Position numbers and translations under genes: made by a program. The notes below the pieces were generated by a model. That model made no database searches and was not told where the DNA came from. It worked only from the letters and a program-made list of their open reading frames with translations. From contig NZ_JAHUWH010000008.1 of assembly GCF_019219095.1 (NCBI RefSeq), positions 124,001 to 188,000 of the forward strand: 64,000 nt of DNA, given 5' to 3'. Positions within the stretch are counted from its first letter, which is position 1, and every line of letters starts with the position of its first letter. Source of the DNA: Acidovorax sp. sic0104 (GTDB taxonomy: Bacteria > Pseudomonadota > Gammaproteobacteria > Burkholderiales > Burkholderiaceae_C). Shown here piece after piece: positions 1 to 8,623 of this stretch.

Positions 1-2
1 TG

Positions 3-119
3 GAAGACCTGACAGCTCGCGGCCGCGACACCGAAAGCCAGGTGCTGGCCCGCGCGGTGAAGTGGCACAGCGAGCACCGTGTGATTCTGAACGGTCACAA
101 GACCGTCGTCTTCCGATAG
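3..119 (+). CDS. C-terminal fragment of an unidentified protein
   Basis: An open frame runs in from the left edge and stops with TAG at 117-119, giving the last 38 residues of a protein. The tail is basic and ends in NGHKTVVFR. The start and most of the gene lie outside the window, and I do not recognise the family from this short piece. The frame ends 18 bp before the LysR regulator on the same strand, so the two could be cotranscribed. No other coding frame fits this stretch better. Confidence 0.5.
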   Translation, partial: EDLTARGRDTESQVLARAVKWHSEHRVILNGHKTVVFR

Positions 120-137
120 CCATCGCATCGCCCGCAG

Positions 138-1043
138 ATGGCCACTGCCGCTCCCTCGTCCTTTCTCAGCAGCGCGGCGCGGCGTATACCGCCCATCCAG
201 TGCCTGCTCACGTTCGAAGCGCTGGCGCGCCTGCGCAGCGTGACGCAGACGGCCGAGGAGCTGTGCGTCACGCCCAGCGCGGTGAGCCACCGGGTCAAGC
301 AGCTGGAGCAGATCCTGGGCGTGCGGCTGTTTGGCCGGGCCGACTTTTCACTGACCACCGAGGGCAGCGCCTACCTGGCCCATGTGCGCGAGGGGCTCGG
401 GGCGCTGCAGCGCTTTCCGGGGGCGGCATCGGCCCCCGGGCGACGGCGGCTCAAGCTGGCCGTCACGCCCACGTTCGCGCGCACCATCCTCATCCCGCGC
501 CTGCGGCAGTTCACCGAGGCCTACCCCGAGATCGACCTCGCGCTGCAGGTGTCCATCCCGCTGCTGGACGTAGTGGCCGAAGACGCCGACCTGATGGTGC
601 GCTTTGGACCCGGCCATTACGCCGACGTGGAGCACGTGGAACTGGCCCGCGACGTGGTCACGCCCCTGGCGTCGCCTGCATTCGTGCGCGAGCATGGCCC
701 CTTCGACAAGCCCGAGGACCTGGAGGGCGTGCCCCTGCTGCGCAGCCCGCTGGAGCCTTGGCGCACGTGGTTCGCCGCCACCGCCCTGGACTGGCCCGAA
801 CCCAGCGAAGGATCGCAGTTCAACGACATCGGACTGATGTGCGACGCCGCTGCCGCCGGCATGGGCGTGGCCCTGGTGCGCCTGAAGCTGGGGGCGCCCT
901 GGCTCGAGAACGGCACCCTGGTGCGCCTGTTCGCCACCGACACGGCCAGCCCCCACGCGCACTACCTGTGCTGGCGCACCGGCACCATGGACCGCTGGGA
1001 GTGCGCAGCCTTTGCCGACTGGCTGCGCAAGACAATGGCCTGA
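138..1043 (+). CDS. LysR-family transcriptional regulator, GcvA-like
   Basis: A 301-residue DNA-binding regulator. The N-terminal winged helix-turn-helix (about residues 15-75) contains the LysR signature: LTFEALARLRSVTQTAEEL followed by TPSAVSHRVKQLE and LGVRLFGR. A periplasmic-binding-like effector domain follows (about 95-300). The PPIQCLLTFEAL opening resembles the GcvA subgroup rather than CysB or BenM types. The usual LysR target is a divergent gene, but here the neighbours run in the same direction (a GNAT gene 99 bp downstream), so the target cannot be read from context. The effector is unknown. The family call is firm; the subgroup is an inference. Confidence 0.9.
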   Translation: MATAAPSSFLSSAARRIPPIQCLLTFEALARLRSVTQTAEELCVTPSAVSHRVKQLEQILGVRLFGRADFSLTTEGSAYLAHVREGLGALQRFPGAASAPGRRRLKLAVTPTFARTILIPRLRQFTEAYPEIDLALQVSIPLLDVVAEDADLMVRFGPGHYADVEHVELARDVVTPLASPAFVREHGPFDKPEDLEGVPLLRSPLEPWRTWFAATALDWPEPSEGSQFNDIGLMCDAAAAGMGVALVRLKLGAPWLENGTLVRLFATDTASPHAHYLCWRTGTMDRWECAAFADWLRKTMA

Positions 1044-1142
1044 GCGCGGCCCTGGCACTTTCCGGCGCGTGCGGCGCCATCCGGGGCCCTCTCGCGCAAT
1101 CCCCCCCGAACGCCACGACACGACACCACCCCACGCAGCCCC

Positions 1143-1688
1143 ATGTCCCTCAGCATCCGCCCCGCCCAGCCTGGCGACGCCGCCGCCATCGCGCGCATCC
1201 ACGTCGCTGCCTGGCAGGCAGCATATGCCGGCATCATCGACGAGGCCTACCTGGCCGCGCTGTCCGCAGCGCAGCGCGAGGCGTACTGGGCCAAGGCGAT
1301 TGCGCAGGGCGACCCGGAGGTCCTGCTCGCGCAGGATGACGGCCAGGGCGGCAACCGCGGCGATGTGGCCGGCTGGATCGCCCTGGGCGACTGCCGCGAC
1401 CCAGGAGCACCTGCCGCGCGCGGCGAGGTCTGGGCGATCTATGTGGACCCCGCCCGCTGGAGCCGGGGCCTCGGGCACGCTCTTTGGCAGCATGCCCGCG
1501 AGCGCCTGCAGGCGCGCGGGAAATCTGAAGCCAGCCTGTGGGTACTGGCGGCCAATGCGCAGGCCCGCGGGTTTTACACCCGGCAAGGCTTTGCACCCGA
1601 GTCCAACGGCGTCAAAAACATTGCGGTGGCGGGCGCTACGCTGCAGGAGCTGCGCTACACGATCCAGCTGCCGCCCAGCCGCACATAG
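1143..1688 (+). CDS. GNAT family N-acetyltransferase
   Basis: A 181-residue protein with the GNAT fold. It begins with MSLSIRPAQPGDAAAIARIHV, typical of the alpha1 region. The acetyl-CoA binding motif A is visible as IYVDPARWSRGLGHALW (about residues 99-115), with the R-G-x-G-type pyrophosphate loop in SRGLGHAL. Motif B follows in LWVLAANAQARGFYTRQGF. The acceptor (amine, peptide or antibiotic) cannot be predicted. It lies 99 bp downstream of the LysR gene on the same strand and may be its target. Confidence 0.9.
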   Translation: MSLSIRPAQPGDAAAIARIHVAAWQAAYAGIIDEAYLAALSAAQREAYWAKAIAQGDPEVLLAQDDGQGGNRGDVAGWIALGDCRDPGAPAARGEVWAIYVDPARWSRGLGHALWQHARERLQARGKSEASLWVLAANAQARGFYTRQGFAPESNGVKNIAVAGATLQELRYTIQLPPSRT

Positions 1689-1823
1689 CTGACGCGGTTT
1701 GCCACGAGCCGGACCGCGTGCACAGCCAGCCAGCCCGCCCGACCGCCCTTGCCAGGATTTTCACGAGCGCCCTCCGAAAATCTCACGCTCGCACCCGCCG
1801 CCATCGCCTACAGTGGCGGCATC

Positions 1824-3353
1824 ATGCAGACCCCCACCCCGCCCGCCTCTTCTCCTGTCGCCCAGGCTCCGGCCAAGCCCACGCCCGCCGAGCGCGCCGC
1901 GCGCCAGGCCGAGGTCGTGCAGGCCCTGGGCCGCGTGGTGCCCGCCCACGCCCTGCTGTGGAATGCCGAAGACACCACGCCGTATGAATGCGACGGCCTC
2001 ACCGCCTACCGCCAGCGTCCGCTGGTGGTGTGCCTGCCCGAGACGTACGACCAGGTGCAGTCCGTGCTCCAGGCCTGCCACCACCTGCAGGTACCGGTGG
2101 TGGCGCGCGGTGCGGGCACGGGCCTGTCGGGCGGCGCCATGCCGCATGCGATGGGCGTCACGCTCTCGCTGGCCAAGTTCAACCGCATCCTGGACCTGGA
2201 CCCGGTGAGCCGCACGGCCCGGGTGCAGAGCGGCGTGCGCAACCTCGCCATCAGCGAAGCCGCCGCGCCCTACCACCTGTACTACGCCCCCGACCCCAGC
2301 AGCCAGATCGCCTGCACCATCGGCGGCAACGTCGCCGAGAACTCGGGCGGCGTGCACTGCCTGAAATACGGCCTCACGGTGCACAACGTGCTGGCCGTGA
2401 GGGGCTTCACCGTGGATGGCGAGCCCGTGGAGTTCGGCAGCCAGGCGCTGGATACCCCCGGCTACGACCTGCTGGCCGCCGTGATCGGCAGCGAAGGCAT
2501 GCTGGCGGTGATCACCGAAGTGACGGTGCGCCTGATCCCCAAGCCCCAACTGGCGCGCTGCATCATGGCCAGCTTCGACGACGTGCGCAAGGCCGGCGAC
2601 GCCGTGGCGGCGGTCATCGCGGCCGGCATCATCCCCGCCGGCCTGGAAATGATGGACAAGCCCATGACCGCCGCCGTGGAAGACTTCGTCAAAGCCGGCT
2701 ACGACCTCACCGCCGAGGCCATCCTGCTGTGCGAGAGCGACGGCACGCCCGAAGAGGTGGAAGAAGAAATCGGCCGCATGAGCGACGTGCTGCGCGCCGC
2801 TGGCGCCACCGCCATTTCAGTGAGCAAAGACGAGCCCGAACGCTTGCGCTTTTGGAGCGGCCGCAAAAACGCCTTCCCCGCCAGCGGCCGCATCAGCCCC
2901 GACTACATGTGCATGGATTCGACCATCCCGAGGAAGCGCCTGGCCGACATCCTGCTGGCCATCCAGGAGATGGAAAAGAAGTACCAGCTGCGCTGCGCCA
3001 ACGTGTTCCACGCGGGCGACGGCAACCTGCATCCGTTGATCCTGTTCGACGCGAATGATGCCGACCAACTGCACCGCTGCGAGTTGTTCGGCGCGGACAT
3101 CCTGGAGACCAGCGTGGCCATGGGCGGCACGGTGACTGGCGAGCATGGCGTGGGGGTGGAGAAGCTGGGCAGCATGTGCGTGCAGTTCACCTCCGGGGAG
3201 CTTGACCAGATGCACGGGCTCAAGGCGGCGTTCGATCCAGCGGGTTTGCTCAATCCAGGCAAGGCGGTGCCCACACTGAACCGCTGTGCGGAGTACGGGA
3301 AGATGTTGGTGCGCGGGGGGCAGGTCAAGCATCCTGACCTGCCGCGGTTTTGA
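1824..3353 (+). CDS. glcD: FAD-linked oxidase, glycolate oxidase subunit GlcD type
   Basis: A 509-residue flavoprotein of the VAO/PCMH family, close to E. coli GlcD in length (about 499). The FAD-binding domain covers about residues 60-240, with the ARGAGTGLSGGAMP loop and the IGGNVAENSGG motif. The C-terminal FAD-oxidase domain ends with NVFHAGDGNLHP, GTVTGEHGVG and FDPAGLLNPGK. The expected reaction is oxidation of glycolate or D-lactate to the 2-oxoacid. The ATG at 1824 starts a homologous N-terminus; an upstream in-frame start would add an unlikely leader. GlcE and GlcF, the usual partners, are not next to it: a repeat block follows directly. It could therefore be a stand-alone D-2-hydroxyacid dehydrogenase. 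Confidence 0.88.
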   Translation: MQTPTPPASSPVAQAPAKPTPAERAARQAEVVQALGRVVPAHALLWNAEDTTPYECDGLTAYRQRPLVVCLPETYDQVQSVLQACHHLQVPVVARGAGTGLSGGAMPHAMGVTLSLAKFNRILDLDPVSRTARVQSGVRNLAISEAAAPYHLYYAPDPSSQIACTIGGNVAENSGGVHCLKYGLTVHNVLAVRGFTVDGEPVEFGSQALDTPGYDLLAAVIGSEGMLAVITEVTVRLIPKPQLARCIMASFDDVRKAGDAVAAVIAAGIIPAGLEMMDKPMTAAVEDFVKAGYDLTAEAILLCESDGTPEEVEEEIGRMSDVLRAAGATAISVSKDEPERLRFWSGRKNAFPASGRISPDYMCMDSTIPRKRLADILLAIQEMEKKYQLRCANVFHAGDGNLHPLILFDANDADQLHRCELFGADILETSVAMGGTVTGEHGVGVEKLGSMCVQFTSGELDQMHGLKAAFDPAGLLNPGKAVPTLNRCAEYGKMLVRGGQVKHPDLPRF

Positions 3354-3386
3354 GCGTCGTTCCAGGTCGGTGAACGTGCCCCCCAC

Positions 3387-3503
3387 CCGTTCGGTTTGAG
3401 CTTGTCGAAACCGGGGCGTCTTACCCCGCCCGTTCGGGTTGAGCTTGTCGAAACCGGGGCGCCTTACCCCCGCCCGTTCGGGTTGAGCTTGTCGAAACCG
3501 GGG
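3387..3503. repeat. three tandem copies of a ~32-bp TTCGGGTTGAGCTTGTCGAA repeat
   Basis: Copies start near 3387, 3429 and 3473, each reading CGTTCGG(G/T)TTGAGCTTGTCG followed by AAACCGGGGCG, with 10-12 bp between them. The same element in the opposite orientation (TTCGACAAGCTCAACCC) recurs at about 4260 and 4737 and, in mutated forms, several times between 5212 and 5480. Similar TTCGACAAGCTCAGC-type elements are widespread intergenic repeats in Burkholderiales. It is not CRISPR: the spacers are short, similar to one another and irregular. Confidence 0.85.
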
Positions 3504-3894
3504 CGCGCTCGCGGGCTCGCTGAGGGGCAGCATGCCTGGTTCAAGGGCGGAGGCCGGGAGTCGCCCGGCGGCGAGTGTCTTTCTTTTGCTTCGCCAAAAG
3601 AAAGGCACCAAAGAAAAGGCGACCCTGCTGTCTGCGACCCCTTCGCTGCGCTGCGGGGCAACCCGGGGTGCTCGGGCGCGGGGTGTGCCGCAGAACTCAC
3701 TGCGCGCCTGCAGCGCTCCGTTCAGACAACTGCGGCAAGTCAGAGCACGAAGGCGTGTGTCCTTCGGCACACGCCCACCCCGCCCCCTGCGCGCCCCAGG
3801 CGCATCCAGAAGGGATGGGGGCCAAACAGCCACACGGGCCATTGCTGCGCTCGGCCCCATCTCGCGGGCGCAAGCGCCACGCGCTGCGCGGGCG
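3504..3894 (-). repeat. inverted copy of the ~470-bp repeat unit
   Basis: This stretch reads CAGAACTCACTGCGCGC, CGTTCAGACAACTGCGGC and TCTTTTGCTTCGCCAAAAGA, the reverse complements of motifs in the three direct copies that follow (GCCGCAGTTGTCTGAACG and GCGCGCAGTGAGTTCTG). It is more diverged than the direct copies are from one another. It therefore forms a large head-to-head arrangement with the copy beginning at about 3895. Confidence 0.75.
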
Positions 3895-4361
3895 GGGCCG
3901 AGCAACGCGATGGCCCGTAGGGCTGTTCGGCTGTCCACCCCCTGCTGGCTGCGCCTGCGGCGGGGCGGTTGCGGGGTGAGCATGCGCGTCGGAGCGCGCA
4001 TGCTTCGTGAACTGACTCGCCGCAGTTGTCTGAACGGAGCGCTGTAGCGCGCAGTGAGTTCTGCGGCGCACCCCGCAACCGCCCCGACGCAGGTTGCCCC
4101 GTAGCGCAGCGCAGGGGCCGCAGACTGGGGGTCGCCCTTTCTTTGGTGACTTTCTTTCGGCGACGCGAAAGAAAGTTACCGCGCCGCCGGGCGCGCACCC
4201 CGGCTCCCGCACTCCACACAAGCACACCACCCAATCAGCGAGCCCGCGAGCAGCACCCAGGTTTCGACAAGCTCAACCCAAACGGGCGAGGGTCAAGGCG
4301 CCCCAACTTCGACAGGCCCAGCCCCGCCTGCGCAGCGCGCGGCGCATGCGCCCGCGTCTTG
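3895..4361 (+). repeat. direct repeat unit 1 (~467 bp)
   Basis: The unit begins GGGGCCGAGCAACGCGATGG, continues through GCCGCAGTTGTCTGAACG, GTGAGTTCTGCGGCGCACCC and GTTGCCCCGTAGCGCAGCGC, and then has an A/T-richer inverted repeat (about 4135-4178). It ends with TTCGACAAGCTCAACCC-type and TTCGACAGGCCCAGCCC-type elements. This copy is the most diverged of the three in its hairpin section. Confidence 0.8.
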
Positions 4362-4836
4362 GGGGCCGAGCAACGCGATGGCCCGTGTGGCTGTTCGGCT
4401 GTTCGGCTGTCCACCCCCTGCTGGCTGGGCCTGCGGCGGGGCGGTTGCGGGGTGGCATGGGCGCCCTAGCGCGCATGCTTCGTGTACTGACTCGCCGCAG
4501 TTGTCTGAACGGAGCGCCAACGGCGCGCAGTGAGTTCTGCGGCGCACCCCGCAACCGCCCCGACGCAGGTTGCCCCGTAGCGCAGCGCAGGGGTCGCAGA
4601 CTGGGGGTCGCCTTTCTTTTGGGTACTTTTCTTTGGCGAAGCAAAGAAGAAGTACCTCGCCCGCCGGGGCGAACTCCCGGCCTCCGCCCTTGAACCAGGC
4701 GCGCCGCCAATCAGCGAGCCCGCGAGCAGCGCCCAGGTTTCGACAAGCTCAACCCAAACGGGCGAGGGGCAAGGCGCCCCAACTTCGACAGGCCCAGCCC
4801 CGCCTGCGCAGCGCACGGCGCATGCCCCCGCGTCTT
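4362..4836 (+). repeat. direct repeat unit 2 (~475 bp)
   Basis: It has the same order of motifs as unit 1 and is nearly identical to unit 3. The internal inverted repeat at about 4611-4655 reads GTACTTTTCTTTG, a GCGAAG loop, then CAAAGAAGAAGTAC, a strong stem. Near identity with the next copy implies recent duplication or gene conversion. Confidence 0.85.
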
Positions 4837-5230
4837 GGGGGCCGAGCAACGCGATGGCCCGTGTGGCTGTTTGGATGTTCGGCTGTCCACACCCTGCTGG
4901 CTGCGCCTGCGGCGGGGCGGTTGCGGGGTGGCATGGGCGCCTTAGCGCCCATGCCTCGTGAACTGACTCGCCGCAGTTGTCTGAACGAAGCGCGGTAGCG
5001 CGCAGTGAGTTCTGCGGCGCACCCCGCAACCGCCCCGACGCAGGTTGCCCCGTAGCGCAGCGCAGGGGCCGCAGACTGGGGGTCGCCTTTCTTTTGGGTA
5101 CTTTTCTTTGGCGAAGCAAAGAAGAAGTACCTCGCCCGCCGGGGCGAACTCCCGGCTCCCGCCCTTGAACTCGGCAAACCGCCAATCAGAGAGCCCGCGA
5201 GCAGCGCCCAGGTTTCGACACGCTCAACCC
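4837..5230 (+). repeat. direct repeat unit 3 (partial, ~395 bp) running into short repeats
   Basis: It starts GGGGCCGAGCAACGCGATGG like the other copies and keeps the hairpin at about 5087-5131. It then breaks down after the TTCGACACGCTCAACCC element near 5212 into a run of about seven variants of the short repeat up to about 5480. The border with the short-repeat run is approximate. Confidence 0.75.
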
Positions 5231-5657
5231 GACCGGGCGGGAGGCAAGGCGCCCCGGTTTCGACAGGCTCAACCCGAACGGGCAGTGGCTGTGCCAAGGC
5301 TTCCACAGGCCCAGCCCAAACGGACGGAGCAGCGATACGCCCGCTGTCGACACGCTCAACCCGAACGGGCGGGGGCAAGGCGCCCCAACTTCGACAAGCC
5401 CGGCCCGAACGGGCTGCGACTGTGCCAAGGCTTCGATAGGCTCAGCCAGAACGGGTAGGGGTGAGGCGCCGGGTTCCACAACCTCAGCCCTCGCGGTGGC
5501 GGCTTCCCCAAGCGCCATGCAGCGCCCCTTCACTGCGTAGTTCTACGGAGCCCCGCGCGTAACCGCACGAATGGCCGCCAACCCGCGCATTTTCTAAAGT
5601 TCTCCCACGGCGCCACAACGGGTGGCACCGGCCCCAAAACACCGGAGAACAAACACC

Positions 5658-6155
5658 ATGCAAAAGACCATCGCCCAGACCGCCGCCGCCATCGCCCTGG
5701 CCCTGATCGCCACCGCCGCCAACGCCGAAGGCGTGCGCACCGAAAGGAACATCTCGCTGGACCTGGCCAACCAGATCGCCGCCCACACCGTGGCCGCCTG
5801 CGCCGCCAACGGCTACAACGTGACAGCCACCGTGGTGGACCGCGCCGGCACCGTGCGCGCCGTGCAGCGCGCCGACAACGCCGGCCCCCACACCCTGGAA
5901 GCCAGCCGCCTGAAAGCCTACACCTCGGCGTCGGCCAAGAACACGACGCTGGCCATCATGGAAGGCTCGCAGAAGAACCCAGCCGCCGCCAACCTGGGCC
6001 AGATCCCCGGCTACCTGCTGCTGGGCGGTGGCGTGCCGCTGAAGGTGGGCAATGAAGTCATCGGCGCCGTGGGCGTGGGCGGCGCGCCCGGCGGCCACCT
6101 GGACGAGCAGTGCGCCCTGGCCGGCATCTCCAAGGTGGCCGAGCAGCTGAAGTAA
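5658..6155 (+). CDS. secreted GlcG/HbpS-family heme-binding-like protein
   Basis: A 165-residue protein with a Sec signal peptide (MQKTIAQTAAAIALALIATAANA, cleavage after about residue 23) followed by a GlcG/HbpS domain. Family features visible are VVDRAGTVRAVQRADNAGPHT, SRLKAYTSASAKNT, GGGVPLKVGNEVIGAVGVGGAPGG and the D-E-x-C-A ending. HbpS binds heme or iron in Streptomyces; GlcG is encoded in the E. coli glc operon but has no proven enzymatic role. The glcD-like gene lies upstream across the repeat block, which may be a remnant of such an operon. Periplasmic location is expected. Confidence 0.88.
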   Translation: MQKTIAQTAAAIALALIATAANAEGVRTERNISLDLANQIAAHTVAACAANGYNVTATVVDRAGTVRAVQRADNAGPHTLEASRLKAYTSASAKNTTLAIMEGSQKNPAAANLGQIPGYLLLGGGVPLKVGNEVIGAVGVGGAPGGHLDEQCALAGISKVAEQLK

Positions 6156-6269
6156 GTCAGCAAGTAAGCAGTTAGCCAAGTAACGCCTGCGGCGCTGCAT
6201 CCCACTGGGTGGTGCGCGTGGGCCGCGCCGTCAACCGCAAAGCTCCATCCGCCGCAAAAGGGACACGCC

Positions 6270-6980
6270 ATGAACCGAACCACCACCTTGCCCCTGGCTC
6301 TGCTGGCCGCTGCGCTACTGCTGGCACACCCCGCGCAGGCTCAGGTGCCGCCCACCGCCGCGCAGACCACCGCCTACCAGGGTCTGCATGCCGCAGCGGC
6401 GCGCGGCGACTCGGCCAAGGTGCAAAAGCTCGTGGCAGCCCGCGCCGATGTGAATGCGCGCGACAGCTATGGCCGCACCCCGCTGCACGTGGCCACGTTC
6501 GCCCGCCAGCGCGACGTGGTCCGCCAGCTGGTGCAGGCCCAGGCCGATATTAATGCGCTGGAGAACGACCGCTACGACGCCGTGACCATCGCCGCCGTGG
6601 CGGACGATGAGGACACGTTGCGCCTGCTGCTGCAACTGGGCGCCAGTGCGGCGCAGGTGACCAGCCGCTACGACGGCACAGCGCTGATCGCAGCTGCGCA
6701 CCTGGGGCACGACGGCGTGGTGCGACAGCTCATCGCGGCCGGGGCGCCGCTGGACCATGTGAACAACCTGCACTGGACGGCGCTGATCGAATCCATCGTT
6801 CTGGGCGACGGGGGCCCGCGTCACCAGGCCACGCTGCAGGCGCTGCTGAAGGCCGGTGCCAGCCAGGCCCTGACGGACCGCCAAGGCAACACGCCGCTGC
6901 AGCTGGCGCGCCAGCGGGGCTACACCGCGATGGCGCAGATGCTGGAAGCGGCGGTCGCAGACGCGGGGCGCTCACGATGA
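6270..6980 (+). CDS. periplasmic ankyrin-repeat protein
   Basis: A 236-residue protein with a signal peptide (hydrophobic LPLALLAAALLLAHPAQAQ, cleavage near residue 25). About five ankyrin repeats follow, recognisable as GLHAAAARGDSAKVQKLVAA, RDSYGRTPLHVATFARQRD, NDRYDAVTIAAVADDEDTL, GTALIAAAHLGHDGVV and RQGNTPLQLARQRGYTAMA. It lies 114 bp after the HbpS-like gene on the same strand. Ankyrin proteins of this size are protein-binding modules, sometimes linked to oxidative-stress protection (AnkB type). The partner is unknown. Confidence 0.9.
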   Translation: MNRTTTLPLALLAAALLLAHPAQAQVPPTAAQTTAYQGLHAAAARGDSAKVQKLVAARADVNARDSYGRTPLHVATFARQRDVVRQLVQAQADINALENDRYDAVTIAAVADDEDTLRLLLQLGASAAQVTSRYDGTALIAAAHLGHDGVVRQLIAAGAPLDHVNNLHWTALIESIVLGDGGPRHQATLQALLKAGASQALTDRQGNTPLQLARQRGYTAMAQMLEAAVADAGRSR

Positions 6981-7004
6981 GGTTGGCCGCGGCCTCGCAC
7001 ACCC

Positions 7005-7060
7005 AATGCTATGAAATAAGTAGCATCCGCCGCAATACCCACAAGCGGTAGCGGCCTGTT

Positions 7061-7070
<10 letters not shown>
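7005..7070. repeat. dispersed small hairpin repeat, copy 1 (overlaps the dbpA 3' end)
   Basis: It reads AATGCTAT, then an A/T-rich gap, AAGCGGTAGCGGCCTGTTTC and ATTCAAAT. The tail covers the last codons and stop (TCA at 7061-7063) of dbpA on the minus strand. It sits between two convergent genes. Compare the copy at 59353-59408, which ends in nearly the same way. Confidence 0.75.
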
Positions 7071-8479
<1,409 letters not shown>

Positions 8480-8623
8480 GCCCCGATTATCCGGCCCGTG
8501 CCCTGGGCGGGGCATTGTCACGGCCCGCCAGCCGCCGCGTCGCCGCCATGCCGCATCCGGGCAACTACCCGAACACGGCACGGGGGTATCGGCTATAACG
8601 ATTGACCAAAGCACGGGTGGGAC

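Larger units (their letters stand above)
3354..5657. repeat. 2.3-kb non-coding block of nested direct and inverted repeats
   Basis: No credible gene lies between glcD and the HbpS-like gene. The block contains three tandem 42-44 bp repeats (3387-3503), one inverted copy of a ~400-470 bp unit (about 3504-3894), three direct copies of that unit (from about 3895, 4362 and 4837), and a decaying array of short palindrome-type repeats (about 5212-5480). Open frames exist on all strands, but they follow the repeat periodicity and match no protein family. The last ~120 bp (5535-5657) look like an ordinary leader for the next gene, with GGAG before its ATG. Confidence 0.9.

Noticed and set aside
3396-5458. 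Many overlapping open frames of 60-240 codons within the repeat block
   Set aside because: They follow the repeat copies on both strands, have extreme Arg/Pro/Ala composition, share no family motif and lack ribosome-binding sites. High GC content makes stops rare here.
5212-5480. Run of regularly recurring ~28-bp motifs that could look like a CRISPR array
   Set aside because: The copies vary, change spacing, are themselves imperfect palindromes of a known intergenic type and have no unique spacers or cas genes nearby.
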